This document shows positions 34,122-43,125 of a DNA stretch of 64,000 nucleotides, one piece after another. The stretch is from Naumannella halotolerans. GTDB taxonomy: Bacteria > Actinomycetota > Actinomycetes > Propionibacteriales > Propionibacteriaceae. Each line of letters opens with the position of its first letter. The first letter of the stretch is position 1. The notes below the pieces were generated by a model. That model was not told where the DNA came from and did not search any database. It worked only from the letters and a program-made list of their open reading frames with translations. A program made the translations under genes and the position numbers. The stretch is from contig NZ_SOAW01000001.1 of the NCBI RefSeq assembly GCF_004364645.1, positions 620,001 through 684,000 of the forward strand. The letters run 5' to 3'.

Positions 34122-34373
34122 GTGCTCGCCGAGGCACTCGAACACCTGGTCAGGGGACTCGTCAGCAACCCCGATGACGTCGCGGTGAAGGACAAGGACC
34201 TGCACCGTGGACGGATCCTCGAGGTACGGGTCAACCCCTCCGATGTGGGCAAGGTGATCGGTCGACAGGGCCGTACCGCCACCGCTCTGCGTACCGTGGT
34301 CAAGGCCCTCGCCGGGCGTGAGCGGGTACAGGTGGACTTCGTCGACGTCGATCGTCCGCGGCGTGGTCGCTGA
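34122..34373 (+). CDS. KH-domain RNA-binding protein (KhpA-like)
   Basis: An 83-residue single KH domain with the GxxG loop in DVGKVIGRQGRTATALRTVV and the N-terminal LEHLVRGLVSNPDDV. Such proteins bind RNA in the rpsP-rimM operon, and in other bacteria pair with KhpB. GTG start two bases after the rpsP stop; its end overlaps the rimM start by 11 bases. Confidence 0.93.
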   Translation: MLAEALEHLVRGLVSNPDDVAVKDKDLHRGRILEVRVNPSDVGKVIGRQGRTATALRTVVKALAGRERVQVDFVDVDRPRRGR

Positions 34374-34908
34374 GCGCACCGGTTCGATCGAGGTGCGGGT
34401 CGGCCGGATCGGCCGCCCGCACGGGGTACGGGGTGCGCTCACCGTCGCCTTGTACACCGACGAACCCGAGCGGCGCTTCGCCGAAGGGCAACGCCTCACC
34501 GACGCCAACAGCTTCCGTTCCTGGACCGTGGCCAAGAGCCACTGGCACCAGGGGCGGTTGCTGTTGTCGTTGGAGGGTGTCGGCGACCGCAACGCTGCCG
34601 AGGCCCTGCGCGGGGTCGAACTGATGGCAAGCACCCCCGCCGACGAGGCAGCCGAGGGGCCGGAGGAGTACTGGGACCGGCAACTGATCGGGCTGGGGGT
34701 GCTGAGCGCCGAGGGGGAATCGGTCGGCACGATCGTCTCCGTCGCGCATCCACCTGCTCAGGACCTGCTGGAGATCGAACTGAGCGGCGGTGGCCGGACC
34801 TTCGTACCGTTCGTCCAGGCTCTCGTGCCGGAGGTCGACCTGGAAGCGGGAACGGTGACCCTGGCCCCGGTCGAGGGTCTGCTCGATCCCGCCGACACCT
34901 CCTCCTGA
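34363..34908 (+). CDS. rimM: Ribosome maturation factor RimM
   Basis: A 181-residue 30S maturation factor. The N-terminal RimM domain has VGRIGRPHGVRGALTV (residues 12-27) and the C-terminal PRC-like barrel has EEYWDRQLIGLGVLS and FVPFVQALVPEVDLEAGTV. It helps fold the 16S head with S19. The GTG at 34363, overlapping the KH gene, is chosen. In most bacteria trmD follows rimM; here a polysaccharide deacetylase does, and trmD is absent from the window. Confidence 0.95.
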   Translation: MVAERTGSIEVRVGRIGRPHGVRGALTVALYTDEPERRFAEGQRLTDANSFRSWTVAKSHWHQGRLLLSLEGVGDRNAAEALRGVELMASTPADEAAEGPEEYWDRQLIGLGVLSAEGESVGTIVSVAHPPAQDLLEIELSGGGRTFVPFVQALVPEVDLEAGTVTLAPVEGLLDPADTSS

Positions 34909-34983
34909 GGTCCTGCCTGGCCTTGCCGAAGATCTGCCGGTGGGCTGTGTCGATTGACCGTGCTTCGCGTTAAAGTCTGCCAC

Positions 34984-36588
34984 GTGCAGAACACGGGGGA
35001 GAGAAGACGGCGGAATCATCGGCACCGACTGCGTTTCGGCGCAGTCTTGGCCGTGGCAGGGCTGGCAGCAGCCGGATGCACCGGCGGCACCGGCGGGACA
35101 CCGGGTCAGTCCGGTCCGGGTGAGCAGAATGCGCCGGTGGCCGAGACGGTCGCGGTGCAGTTCGCCGAGGTCGATCCCGCGCTGGTCGGTGGGGTCAGCG
35201 AAGGCACCCTCAGCAATCCCGGGGCCGGTGTTGCCGAAGTCAGCTTCCCGCTGGTCGCGGGTGCACGCAATCTGAACCTGGCACTGGATCTGGCCACCAA
35301 CCGTGGCCTGCGCGGCAACGCCGCCGTCGCCGGTACCGACTATCAGCAGGCATGGACCACCATCGGCTCCTCACCCGAGGCCGTCGGCTACCTGCTCACC
35401 ACCACTGCGGTGATCGACGGCGCGGACCGGATCGTGCCGATGGCGGTGTGGTACGACACTGCGACCGGTCGTGGTGTCGCCGGCCCGGGCCTGATCAAGC
35501 TCGACGCCTGGCCCGACTTCGTCGAGCAGGTCCTCGACAACCGGCCGGCCGACGCCGATCCGACTCTGATCACCGAGGCAATGCAGGCACAGGCCGCGCC
35601 CTACGGTGAGGGGCCGGCGATCGGGTTCGACTCCGCGGGCGATCTGGTTGTCCAGTTCGGTTCCCATGTGCTGGACGAGCCGATCATGATCGAGGCCGGT
35701 ACCGCATCGTCGATGCTGTCCCCGTTCGGTGTCGATGCCCAGGCATCGGCCAGTAGCCCTTCGGAGTTCAGCGCAGATGCCGAGGTGGACGAACGTGACC
35801 GTTCCGATTCGGTCGGTGGCGAGGACAACCTGGCTGCCGGTGCCACCGGCGACGAGCAGCCCGAGGTGATCGAGATCCCCGAAGGGCCCGGTGGGGCCGG
35901 TGGCAGTGGTGAGGACGACGAGGAGCCGTCGATCGACGTCGGTCCTCGTCCCTACCCCTGGGTCGGTGTCAACTGCGAGGCGCTGGAATGTGTCGCGATG
36001 ACCTATGACGACGGTCCGGGTCCGCGTACCGACGAAGTGAGCCTGGCCTACCTGAACAACGGTCAGGCGGTCACCTACTTCGCACTCGGCAATGCCATGC
36101 AGCAGACGCCCGAGGGAGCCTCACTGGTCGCGGCCCGGGGGATGGAACTGGGCTCGCACACCGTCACCCACGAGGATCTGCGCCACCTGTCCGACAAGCG
36201 TCGGGAGCAGGAGTTCGCCCAATCGGCAGCACTGCTGGAGGAGGCGAGCGGTCGGCCGCCGTTGTTCATGCGGGCGCCGTTCGGTGCGGTCGACGAGGAA
36301 GTGCGCAAGGTCGCCAAGAAGCACGACATGGCGATCGTCAGCTGGACGGTGGACACCCGGGACTGGGAGACCAAGAACGCCGGGTCGACCCTCACCCAGG
36401 CCAGTGCGGCGAAGAACCAGGCCGTCGTGTTGATGCACGACATCCAGGACAGCAGTGTCGACGCGGCACCCCAGGTGGTGCAGGGGCTGGTTGACCGCGG
36501 AGTCGTCTCGGTCACGGTGGGTGAGCTGAGCGATTACGACTGGCGGGCTGGCGAAGTCTATCCCGAAGGGGCCTACGGCAGCGCCTGA
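34984..36588 (+). CDS. Lipoprotein polysaccharide (NodB) deacetylase
   Basis: A 534-residue secreted lipoprotein. Signal peptide with lipobox LAAAGC (Cys near 32). Residues 40-250 form an extracytoplasmic domain I only partly recognise (DUF3298/RsiV-like, FPLVAGARNLNLALDLATN). A Gly/Glu-rich linker follows. The C-terminal NodB domain (about 320-520) has the catalytic TYDDGPGPRTDEV, HTVTHEDLRHL with the metal His pair, RAPFGAVDEEV and VLMHDIQ. It should deacetylate N-acetyl sugars of peptidoglycan or another surface glycan. GTG start at 34984 near the predicted signal; alone on its transcript. Confidence 0.88.
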   Translation: MQNTGERRRRNHRHRLRFGAVLAVAGLAAAGCTGGTGGTPGQSGPGEQNAPVAETVAVQFAEVDPALVGGVSEGTLSNPGAGVAEVSFPLVAGARNLNLALDLATNRGLRGNAAVAGTDYQQAWTTIGSSPEAVGYLLTTTAVIDGADRIVPMAVWYDTATGRGVAGPGLIKLDAWPDFVEQVLDNRPADADPTLITEAMQAQAAPYGEGPAIGFDSAGDLVVQFGSHVLDEPIMIEAGTASSMLSPFGVDAQASASSPSEFSADAEVDERDRSDSVGGEDNLAAGATGDEQPEVIEIPEGPGGAGGSGEDDEEPSIDVGPRPYPWVGVNCEALECVAMTYDDGPGPRTDEVSLAYLNNGQAVTYFALGNAMQQTPEGASLVAARGMELGSHTVTHEDLRHLSDKRREQEFAQSAALLEEASGRPPLFMRAPFGAVDEEVRKVAKKHDMAIVSWTVDTRDWETKNAGSTLTQASAAKNQAVVLMHDIQDSSVDAAPQVVQGLVDRGVVSVTVGELSDYDWRAGEVYPEGAYGSA

Positions 36589-36688
36589 TCGGTGACTCGC
36601 CGGGCTGCGGGTCGGACCGAACGGAGGCCCTGAACGCCTGCCGTCGCCTGACGTGAGAAACAACACGCGGCCAAAGGGCGCCCTTACT

Positions 36689-36706
36689 ACCAGTGCTCGT
36701 ACTGGT
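36689..36706. promoter_or_regulatory. Inverted repeat upstream of sdhC
   Basis: ACCAGTGCTCGTACTGGT is a 6-6-6 inverted repeat ending 19 bases before the sdhC start; it could be the operator of a respiratory or iron regulator. Confidence 0.4.
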
Positions 36707-36724
36707 CGCACTAATGTGTCGCGG

Positions 36725-37468
36725 GTGGCGACGAGTTCACTGACAGTTCACCAGAGAGCAGCGCGGTCGCTCGTGGTGTCGAAGTACGTCATGGCCATCA
36801 GTGGCATCTTGATGATCGGCTTCCTGATCGCGCACATGCTCGGAAATTTGCACATCTTCGGCGGGCGTGAGGAGTTCAACCACTACGCCGAGGGATTGCG
36901 GGAGTTCGGCATGCCGATCCTGCCCTACGGCGGTCTGCTGTGGATCATGCGGCCGGTCCTGGTGATCGCCGTGGTGGCCCACATCTGGTCCGCCGTCCGG
37001 CTCACCCGACGTGATCGCGCGGCCCGTGGATCGGGCAAGCGCTACCAGTCGACGCAGCACCGCCGGGGCGTCCAGCGCACCTACGCCTCCTTCACCATGC
37101 GCTGGGGCGGGGTGACGATCGCGCTGTTCGTGATCTACCACCTGCTGCAGTTCACGCTGTTGCCGAAGCTGGCGCTGAACCCGGCCACCGATGGGGTGTT
37201 CCCCGGATCGTCGAACCCCGATCCGTACGAGCGGACCGTCACCGGCTTCATGGTCTGGTGGGTGGTGCTGATCTACACCGTCGCGATCCTCGCGCTCGGT
37301 ATGCACCTGCGGCACGGTGTCTACAGCGCCATCGCCACCCTCGGGTTGATCAAGCGCCCGATCGGCCGGACCCGTGCCCTGGCCGGCGCCGCGGCCTTCG
37401 CCCTGCTTCTCTGCCTGGGATTCCTGATCCCGCCGTTCGCCGTCCTGTTTGGAGTCGTCTCCCTATGA
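36725..37468 (+). CDS. sdhC: Succinate dehydrogenase cytochrome b subunit
   Basis: A 247-residue membrane subunit with five helices, the single-chain type B form seen in actinobacteria. [27 protein letters not shown] carries the first heme/quinone region (key: [11 protein letters not shown]), and IYHLLQFTL and [10 protein letters not shown] the other heme His. It anchors SdhAB and passes electrons to menaquinone. The GTG at 36725 is chosen; an in-frame GTG at 36716 is possible. It overlaps sdhA by four bases. Confidence 0.93.
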   Translation: MATSSLTVHQRAARSLVVSKYVMAISGILMIGFLIAHMLGNLHIFGGREEFNHYAEGLREFGMPILPYGGLLWIMRPVLVIAVVAHIWSAVRLTRRDRAARGSGKRYQSTQHRRGVQRTYASFTMRWGGVTIALFVIYHLLQFTLLPKLALNPATDGVFPGSSNPDPYERTVTGFMVWWVVLIYTVAILALGMHLRHGVYSAIATLGLIKRPIGRTRALAGAAAFALLLCLGFLIPPFAVLFGVVSL

Positions 37469-39447
37469 GCACCGAAACCATGCCTGACACCCACAGCAGC
37501 ATCGACGCCGACGACTACTTCGTTCTCGGCGATCCGATCGCCGATACGGCCGCGCCGGCTGGCCCGATCAAGGACCGCTGGTCCAAGCGCCGCTTCGACG
37601 CGCACTTGGTCAACCCCGCCAACCGGCGCAAGATCAAGATCATCATCGTCGGCACCGGCCTGGCCGGCGGGGCAGCGGCGGCCACCCTCGGCGAGGCCGG
37701 CTACCAGGTGGAGTCCTTCTGCTACCAGGACAGCCCCCGCCGAGCCCATTCGATCGCCGCCCAGGGCGGTATCAACGCGGCCAAGAACTACAAGAACGAC
37801 GGCGACTCGATCGACCGCCTGTTCTACGACACGGTCAAGGGTGGCGACTACCGCGCCCGGGAGTCGAATGTGTACCGGCTGGCCGAGGTCAGCGCGAACA
37901 TCATCGACCAGTGCGTCGCCCAGGGCGTACCGTTCGCCCGCGAGTACGGCGGTCTGCTGGACACCCGTTCCTTCGGTGGTGTGCAGGTGCAGCGTACGTT
38001 CTACGCCCGTGGGCAGACCGGTCAGCAGTTGCTGATCGGTGCCTACCAGGCGCTGCAGCGGCAGGTGAACGCCGGCACGGTCCGGATGCACACCCGCCAC
38101 GACATGCTGGAACTGATCGTGGTCGACGGACGTGCCCGCGGCATCGTCACCCGCGACCTGATCACCGGTGAGGTCGAGGCCTGGACCGCCGATGTGGTCA
38201 TCCTGGCCACCGGTGGGTACGGGAACGTGTTCTTCCTCTCGACCAATGCCATGGGCAGCAATGTCACCGCCGGCTGGCGGGCGCACCGCAAGGGCGCCTA
38301 CTTCGGCAACCCCTGCTACACGCAGATCCACCCGACCTGCATCCCGGTCTCCGGTGACTACCAGTCGAAGCTGACCTTGATGTCGGAGTCACTGCGCAAC
38401 GACGGCCGGATCTGGGTGCCGAAGAGCGGTGAGGACAAACGCGATCCCCGCGACATCCCCGAGGAGGACCGCGACTACTACCTGGAACGTCGCTACCCGG
38501 CCTTCGGCAACCTGGTCCCGCGCGACATCGCCTCCCGGGCAGCCAAGTACGTCTGCGACGAGGGTCGCGGGGTGGGCCCCGGCGGCCTGGGTGTCTATCT
38601 GGACTTCGCCGACGCGATCAACCGTCTGGGGCGCAAGGCCGTGGAGGCCAAGTACGGCAACCTCTTCGACATGTACGCCCAGATCACCGGTGAGAATCCG
38701 TACGAGACCCCGATGCGGATCTACCCGGCGGTGCACTACACGATGGGCGGTCTGTGGGTCGACTACGATCTGCAGTCCTCGATCCCGGGTCTGTTCGTGG
38801 GCGGTGAGGCCAACTTCTCCGACCACGGTGCCAACCGGCTCGGTGCCTCGGCGCTGATGCAGGGACTGGCCGACGGGTACTTCGTACTGCCGGCGACGGT
38901 GCCGGACTACCTGGCCGAGCACAAGCTCGCGCCGGTACCGCTGGACCATCCCGATGTGCTCGAGGCGGTGCAGAGCGTGAAGGACCGGATCGACCTGCTG
39001 TTGTCGATCCAGGGCCACCGCACCGTCGACTCGTTCCACAAGGAACTCGGCCACATCATGTGGGAGTACTGCGGGATGGAACGTACCGAGTCCGGGTTGA
39101 AGAAGGCGATCGCCGAGATCCGCCGGCTGAAGGCCGAGTTCTGGTCCGATGTGCTGGTCACCGGCAAGGGCCTGGAACTGAACCAGGCACTGGAACGGGC
39201 CAACCGGGTGGCCGACTTCATCGAGCTCGGTGAACTGATGTGCATCGATGCGTTGGAGCGTCGGGAATCGGCCGGTGGCCACTTCCGCGGCGAGTCCCAG
39301 ACCGAGGACGGCGAGGCGTTGCGTCACGATGACGAGTACGCCTATGTCGCCGCCTGGGAGTGGGGTGGCGACGGCGGCCGGCCGATCCTGCACAAGGAGG
39401 ACCTGGTCTATGAGTACGTCGAGATGAAACAGCGAAGCTACAAGTGA
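37465..39447 (+). CDS. sdhA: Succinate dehydrogenase flavoprotein subunit
   Basis: A 660-residue flavoprotein. The FAD-binding Rossmann motif [17 protein letters not shown] is near 62, and [20 protein letters not shown] contains the His that links [36 protein letters not shown] and the end motif follow. It oxidises succinate to fumarate in the TCA cycle, or the reverse. The length and sequence type match the actinobacterial SdhA/FrdA of the three-subunit (B) complex. ATG at 37465 in the sdhC overlap. Confidence 0.97.
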   Translation: MSTETMPDTHSSIDADDYFVLGDPIADTAAPAGPIKDRWSKRRFDAHLVNPANRRKIKIIIVGTGLAGGAAAATLGEAGYQVESFCYQDSPRRAHSIAAQGGINAAKNYKNDGDSIDRLFYDTVKGGDYRARESNVYRLAEVSANIIDQCVAQGVPFAREYGGLLDTRSFGGVQVQRTFYARGQTGQQLLIGAYQALQRQVNAGTVRMHTRHDMLELIVVDGRARGIVTRDLITGEVEAWTADVVILATGGYGNVFFLSTNAMGSNVTAGWRAHRKGAYFGNPCYTQIHPTCIPVSGDYQSKLTLMSESLRNDGRIWVPKSGEDKRDPRDIPEEDRDYYLERRYPAFGNLVPRDIASRAAKYVCDEGRGVGPGGLGVYLDFADAINRLGRKAVEAKYGNLFDMYAQITGENPYETPMRIYPAVHYTMGGLWVDYDLQSSIPGLFVGGEANFSDHGANRLGASALMQGLADGYFVLPATVPDYLAEHKLAPVPLDHPDVLEAVQSVKDRIDLLLSIQGHRTVDSFHKELGHIMWEYCGMERTESGLKKAIAEIRRLKAEFWSDVLVTGKGLELNQALERANRVADFIELGELMCIDALERRESAGGHFRGESQTEDGEALRHDDEYAYVAAWEWGGDGGRPILHKEDLVYEYVEMKQRSYK

Positions 39448-39493
39448 GCCCCGTCGATCAGGATCGGACGGGAATTCGAGTGAGGATTGCAGA

Positions 39494-40252
39494 GTGAAGA
39501 TCACCTTGCGTGTCTGGCGGCAGAAGAACGCCGAGGACCCGGGTCACATGCAGACCATCGAGGTGCCGGACGTCTCGAGCCATATGTCCTTCCTGGAGAT
39601 GTTGGACGTGGTCAACGAGCGTCTCGCCCTGGATGGTGAGGATCCGATCGCCTTCGACTCCGACTGCCGCGAGGGCATCTGCGGTATGTGCGGTGTGGTG
39701 ATCAACGGCATCCCGCACGGTCGTGCGGACTCGCCGGTGCAGACCACCACCTGCCAGTTGCACATGCGGTCGTTCGTCGACGGCGCGGTGATCGACGTCG
39801 AGCCGTTCCGCTCCGAGGCGTTCCCGATCATCAAGGATCTCGCCGTGGACCGCAGTGCGCTGGACCGGGTGATCGAGTCCGGCGGCTACATCTCGGTGAA
39901 CACCGGTTCGGCCCCGGAGGCCAACTCCACCCCGGTGCCGAAGGCTCACGCCGACCACGCCTTCGAGTCTGCGACCTGTATCGGTTGTGGCGCCTGCGTC
40001 GCCGCCTGCCCGAACGGCTCGGCGATGCTGTTCACCTCGGCCAAGATCACCCATCTCGGACTGTTGCCGCAGGGCCAGCCCGAGCGGGACAGCCGGGTAC
40101 TGAACATGGTTGCCCAGCACGACGCCGAGGGATTCGGTGGGTGCACCAACATCGGGGAGTGCACCGCGGTCTGCCCCAAGGGCATTCCCTTCGACAACAT
40201 CAGCCGGTTGAACCACGACCTGCTGGGCGCGCTGGTCCGCGGGGAGGACTGA
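39494..40252 (+). CDS. sdhB: Succinate dehydrogenase iron-sulfur subunit
   Basis: A 252-residue protein that carries electrons from SdhA to SdhC. The [2Fe-2S] site is [10 protein letters not shown] (near residue 58) with a further Cys in TTCQLH, and the [4Fe-4S] and [3Fe-4S] ligands are in [11 protein letters not shown] and [19 protein letters not shown] at 39494 follows GAGGA at good spacing. Last gene of sdhCAB; a shared hairpin follows. Confidence 0.97.
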   Translation: MKITLRVWRQKNAEDPGHMQTIEVPDVSSHMSFLEMLDVVNERLALDGEDPIAFDSDCREGICGMCGVVINGIPHGRADSPVQTTTCQLHMRSFVDGAVIDVEPFRSEAFPIIKDLAVDRSALDRVIESGGYISVNTGSAPEANSTPVPKAHADHAFESATCIGCGACVAACPNGSAMLFTSAKITHLGLLPQGQPERDSRVLNMVAQHDAEGFGGCTNIGECTAVCPKGIPFDNISRLNHDLLGALVRGED

Positions 40253-40267
40253 GCGTTCGCGTGACGT

Positions 40268-40292
40268 GCCGGCGGCCTCTAAGGTCGCCGGC
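40268..40292. terminator. Bidirectional terminator hairpin between sdhB and the glycan locus
   Basis: GCCGGCGGCCT at 40268-40278 pairs with AGGTCGCCGGC at 40282-40292 (10 of 11) around CTA. It lies 16 bases after sdhB and covers the stop of the convergent glycosyltransferase gene. Confidence 0.65.
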
Positions 40293-41229
40293 TCTGTCGA
40301 ATTCGCGTAGTGACATACCCAAGGCCGGCTGTCACGACGGCGATGACCGGTGCCGAGGCCTGCGCCGGTCGGCCAGAAGCGAGTTCTCGCCAGACCGCAC
40401 GTGGGAGCACCCTACGGGTGTAGCTACGCTCGCTGGACAGAGCGGCACCGTTTCCTACCATCCTGGAGATGGCTGCCTTCGAAACACCCTCGCTGTAGGT
40501 TCGTGAGAGCAGGTAACGCCACGACAAGCGATCCGTGCTGACGTGGTGGCGGACGATGGCCGCAGGTTCGAATCGAATCGCATTTGGTCCGGCCGAGCCA
40601 GTGAGGCGGATGCACAACTCGGTCTCCTCACATCCCAACGGGAGGTTCCCGACTCTTCCCAGGTCCTCCCCGAATCCGTTGCTCCGGCGCAGTGGACCGC
40701 TGCGAAAGGCCATGTTGCATCCCATGACATTGCGAATCGGGCCCGGGTGGGTGGGCTGACCGGTGAAGCTGCAACCTACGACCCAGTCGAGATCACCCCA
40801 GGCGTTGGGGCTGGGCGATGGCAATGTGGGCGGGCGACTGTGGCCGGCGGGCCACACCGGGCGGGCCGAGCCACCCACTGCCAGCACGGTCTCGTCGATG
40901 AAGCCGTTGAGCAGGGCCGCCAGCCATCCTGGTTCCGGGATGGCATCGTCGTCGAGAAACGCGATTACCGCACCACTCGCCATGTCGATCGCGGTGTTCC
41001 GGGCACCGGACAATCCGCGGTGCCTCTGATTGGGCACAACTCTGACGTTGTGCAACGACCCAAGATCGCGGGCAGCAATCGACAGCAAGCTGTCGTTGTG
41101 GTCGATCACCACAATCACATCGCCACCCATGGAGGCAGCCTGAGCAGCTGCAGACCGAACTGCCTCTCCGAGCTGGTGCCAGCGCCGGTCGGTGTAGGCA
41201 CAGACGACCACCGTCACCGGTACGTTCAC
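40279..41229 (-). CDS. GT2-family glycosyltransferase
   Basis: A 316-residue GT-A-fold enzyme: TVVVCAYTDRRWHQL, an Asp after VVIDHNDS, GLSGARNTAIDMASGAVIAFLDDDAIPEPGW (DDD metal motif), GCNMAFRSGPLR and GCEETELCIRL (acceptor-site ExxE-like). It transfers a sugar from a nucleotide donor to a lipid- or sugar-linked acceptor of the surface glycan. The GTG at 41229 overlaps the stop of the upstream GT2 gene (GTGA). The GT reads leftwards with its partner into the sdhB hairpin. Confidence 0.88.
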   Translation of the reverse strand: MNVPVTVVVCAYTDRRWHQLGEAVRSAAAQAASMGGDVIVVIDHNDSLLSIAARDLGSLHNVRVVPNQRHRGLSGARNTAIDMASGAVIAFLDDDAIPEPGWLAALLNGFIDETVLAVGGSARPVWPAGHSRPPTLPSPSPNAWGDLDWVVGCSFTGQPTHPGPIRNVMGCNMAFRSGPLRRSNGFGEDLGRVGNLPLGCEETELCIRLTGSAGPNAIRFEPAAIVRHHVSTDRLSWRYLLSRTYSEGVSKAAISRMVGNGAALSSERSYTRRVLPRAVWRELASGRPAQASAPVIAVVTAGLGYVTTRIRQSRRP

Positions 41230-42038
41230 GCCGAGTGCAGTTCCTGACGAGCGCCACTGCGGGAGGCGGAGCGATCCGCCGAACCCGGTTGCTGTGCCGG
41301 CCGGCGCGCCCGGTTCCATTCGGCCATCAGTGTCCGCAGAACACGCAGGCCATCGGACACCGCGTGGAGGTTGCTCTCCCCATGAATCCGGTTTCGCTCG
41401 CGGCTGGGGACCTCCCGAACTCGAAGGCCACCGGCAGCAACCCGACAGTTGATCACGGTCTCGACTTCGAAACCATCACCCCAGAGCATGTTCTTGTGGA
41501 TGTCGCGAATGGCGGGGTCAGGCAGATCGAGCACCGGCACGATGTCTCGCCAAAAGGCGTTGTAGCCGTAACAAAGATCACTGAAGCGCTGGCGAAACAA
41601 CACATTGGCCACGACGGTGAGCCCCCGGTTGCCCAGTCCTCGGATTCGGGTCAGATCCTCTGAGCCACCTCCGGTCATCTCCCGGCTGCCCTTGGCGAAA
41701 TCGGCGCCGCTCTGCAGGGCGTCGACAAACCTGGCGATCTCCTTCGGGTCGGCGGAACCGTCGGCATCGAACATCACGATGATGTCGGCCGTCGCGGATG
41801 CGAACCCGCAGGCCAGGGCGTTGCCCTTGCCTCGGCGCGTCTGGGTGACCACACGAATCTGCGGCATAGCCTCTCGCGCGGCTTCGACTGTTCCGTCGGA
41901 GGATCGGCCATCCACCAGGATGACCTCATCGACAGGCGGCAGGTCCGGCAGGATGCGGCGAAGATTCGCCGCCTCGTTCAGGGCAGGAATCACCACCGCC
42001 ACTGTCGGCGACGCCGGCCGCCGAGAGCGATCTGTCAT
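41226..42038 (-). CDS. GT2-family glycosyltransferase (DPM1/GtrB-like)
   Basis: A 270-residue enzyme with VVIPALNEAANLRRIL, EVILVDGRSSDGT, QTRRGKGNALACG and the metal motif FDADGSADPKE. GNRGLTVVANVLFRQRFSDLCYGYNAFWR fits polyprenyl-phosphate sugar synthases (short form: LCYGYNAFWR). Its usual role is to make a polyprenyl-phosphate-linked sugar donor for GT-C enzymes, such as the one at 44505. No C-terminal membrane helices are present. ATG at 42038 after GGGAGA. Confidence 0.88.
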   Translation of the reverse strand: MTDRSRRPASPTVAVVIPALNEAANLRRILPDLPPVDEVILVDGRSSDGTVEAAREAMPQIRVVTQTRRGKGNALACGFASATADIIVMFDADGSADPKEIARFVDALQSGADFAKGSREMTGGGSEDLTRIRGLGNRGLTVVANVLFRQRFSDLCYGYNAFWRDIVPVLDLPDPAIRDIHKNMLWGDGFEVETVINCRVAAGGLRVREVPSRERNRIHGESNLHAVSDGLRVLRTLMAEWNRARRPAQQPGSADRSASRSGARQELHSA

Positions 42039-42300
42039 CAGTTCGTCTCCCAATGTTCGCTGGCCCCAGGTTGTAGGGCCGAAGTCGGTGAGTGCAGTCG
42101 TCGGGTTCCTGCACTCACGGCTCGAGCCTGTGTAGAGGCGTCGTGCCAGATCGATTGTTCCACTACCAATGCGGGATCGACACTACTTCAGCGTTGACCG
42201 GCGTGCCAGTCGGGGGGGCGTTGGTGGTGCGCCACAAGCCGCCGGCTGATGCGAAAGTCGCGCCGTGCGGGTCCAGTTGCTCCCAGATTGCCCTGGCGAT

Positions 42301-43086
42301 CTACTCCCAGATCGCCCAGGGACGATTACCCTCGTTCCACATCTGATCCAACTCTGCGCGCTCCTTGAAGGTGTCAGCCGCCCGCCAGAACCCCCGATGG
42401 GGTTGAGCGATCGCACGACCTTCTTCGGCCAGACGCTGATAGGCCCCAGTGATCAGGTCGCCACCCGGTTCGAGGTAGTCGAACACTTCCTGCCGCAGGA
42501 TGATCAACCCTCCGTTCACCTGGAGGTCCATCGTGGAAACCGGTGTGATCTTGGTGACTCGATGGTCAGCGTCGGTCTCCAGTACGTGAAAAGTGTCCTG
42601 CGGCGGCACGGTGATGACTGATGCCACGGTCTTCTCGTCGGATGCGACTCGATCGACCATCTGGGGGAGGTCGGCGTCGTGCAGGACGTCAGCGTAGTTG
42701 GCGAGGAACATTTCCTCGCCCTCCAGAAGTTGGCGTACCCGCAGCAATCGTTCCCCGATCGCAGATTCCAGCCCGGTATCGACGAAACTGATCCGCCAGT
42801 CACGCATCTCCGCTGTCAGTGGCTCGGTGCGGCCGCGATGAAGGACGAAGTCGCCCTCAAGTGGCGCGCGGCGCAGGAAGTGGTCCTTGATCGCTTGTGC
42901 TCCGTACCCCAGGCACAAGATGAACTCGGTGTGCCCGTAGTGGGCGTAGTACCGCATCACGTGCCACAGCAGCGGATGGGGGCCGACCAATTGCATCGGC
43001 TTAGGTAGGTTATCGGCACTGCTACCGCGCATACGCATGCCGTAGCCACCACAGAACAACACCACTTTCATCGGCCGCCGCTCCAT
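42301..43086 (-). CDS. Sugar-phosphate nucleotidyltransferase (RfbF/glucose-1-phosphate cytidylyltransferase-like)
   Basis: A 261-residue enzyme. KVVLFCGGYGMRMRG gives the nucleotide-binding G-rich loop, NLPKPMQLVG a conserved Pro-Lys-Pro, VNGGLIILRQEVFDYL the sugar-binding strand, and GFWRAADTFKERAEL the closing helix. This is the pattern of CDP-glucose pyrophosphorylases, which start CDP- or dTDP-deoxysugar synthesis. ATG at 43084 follows GGGAGG. It lies with a C-methyltransferase-like gene, also typical of branched deoxysugar pathways. Confidence 0.85.
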   Translation of the reverse strand: MERRPMKVVLFCGGYGMRMRGSSADNLPKPMQLVGPHPLLWHVMRYYAHYGHTEFILCLGYGAQAIKDHFLRRAPLEGDFVLHRGRTEPLTAEMRDWRISFVDTGLESAIGERLLRVRQLLEGEEMFLANYADVLHDADLPQMVDRVASDEKTVASVITVPPQDTFHVLETDADHRVTKITPVSTMDLQVNGGLIILRQEVFDYLEPGGDLITGAYQRLAEEGRAIAQPHRGFWRAADTFKERAELDQMWNEGNRPWAIWE

Positions 43087-43125
43087 TCGTGTCCTCCCTT
43101 GAACTCCTAGTCGCGTGTACCGGGC

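Noticed and set aside
42092-42346. An 84-residue plus-strand frame in the 262-base gap before the nucleotidyltransferase
   Set aside because: No ribosome binding site and it runs into the gene on the other strand. I see no gene in this gap.
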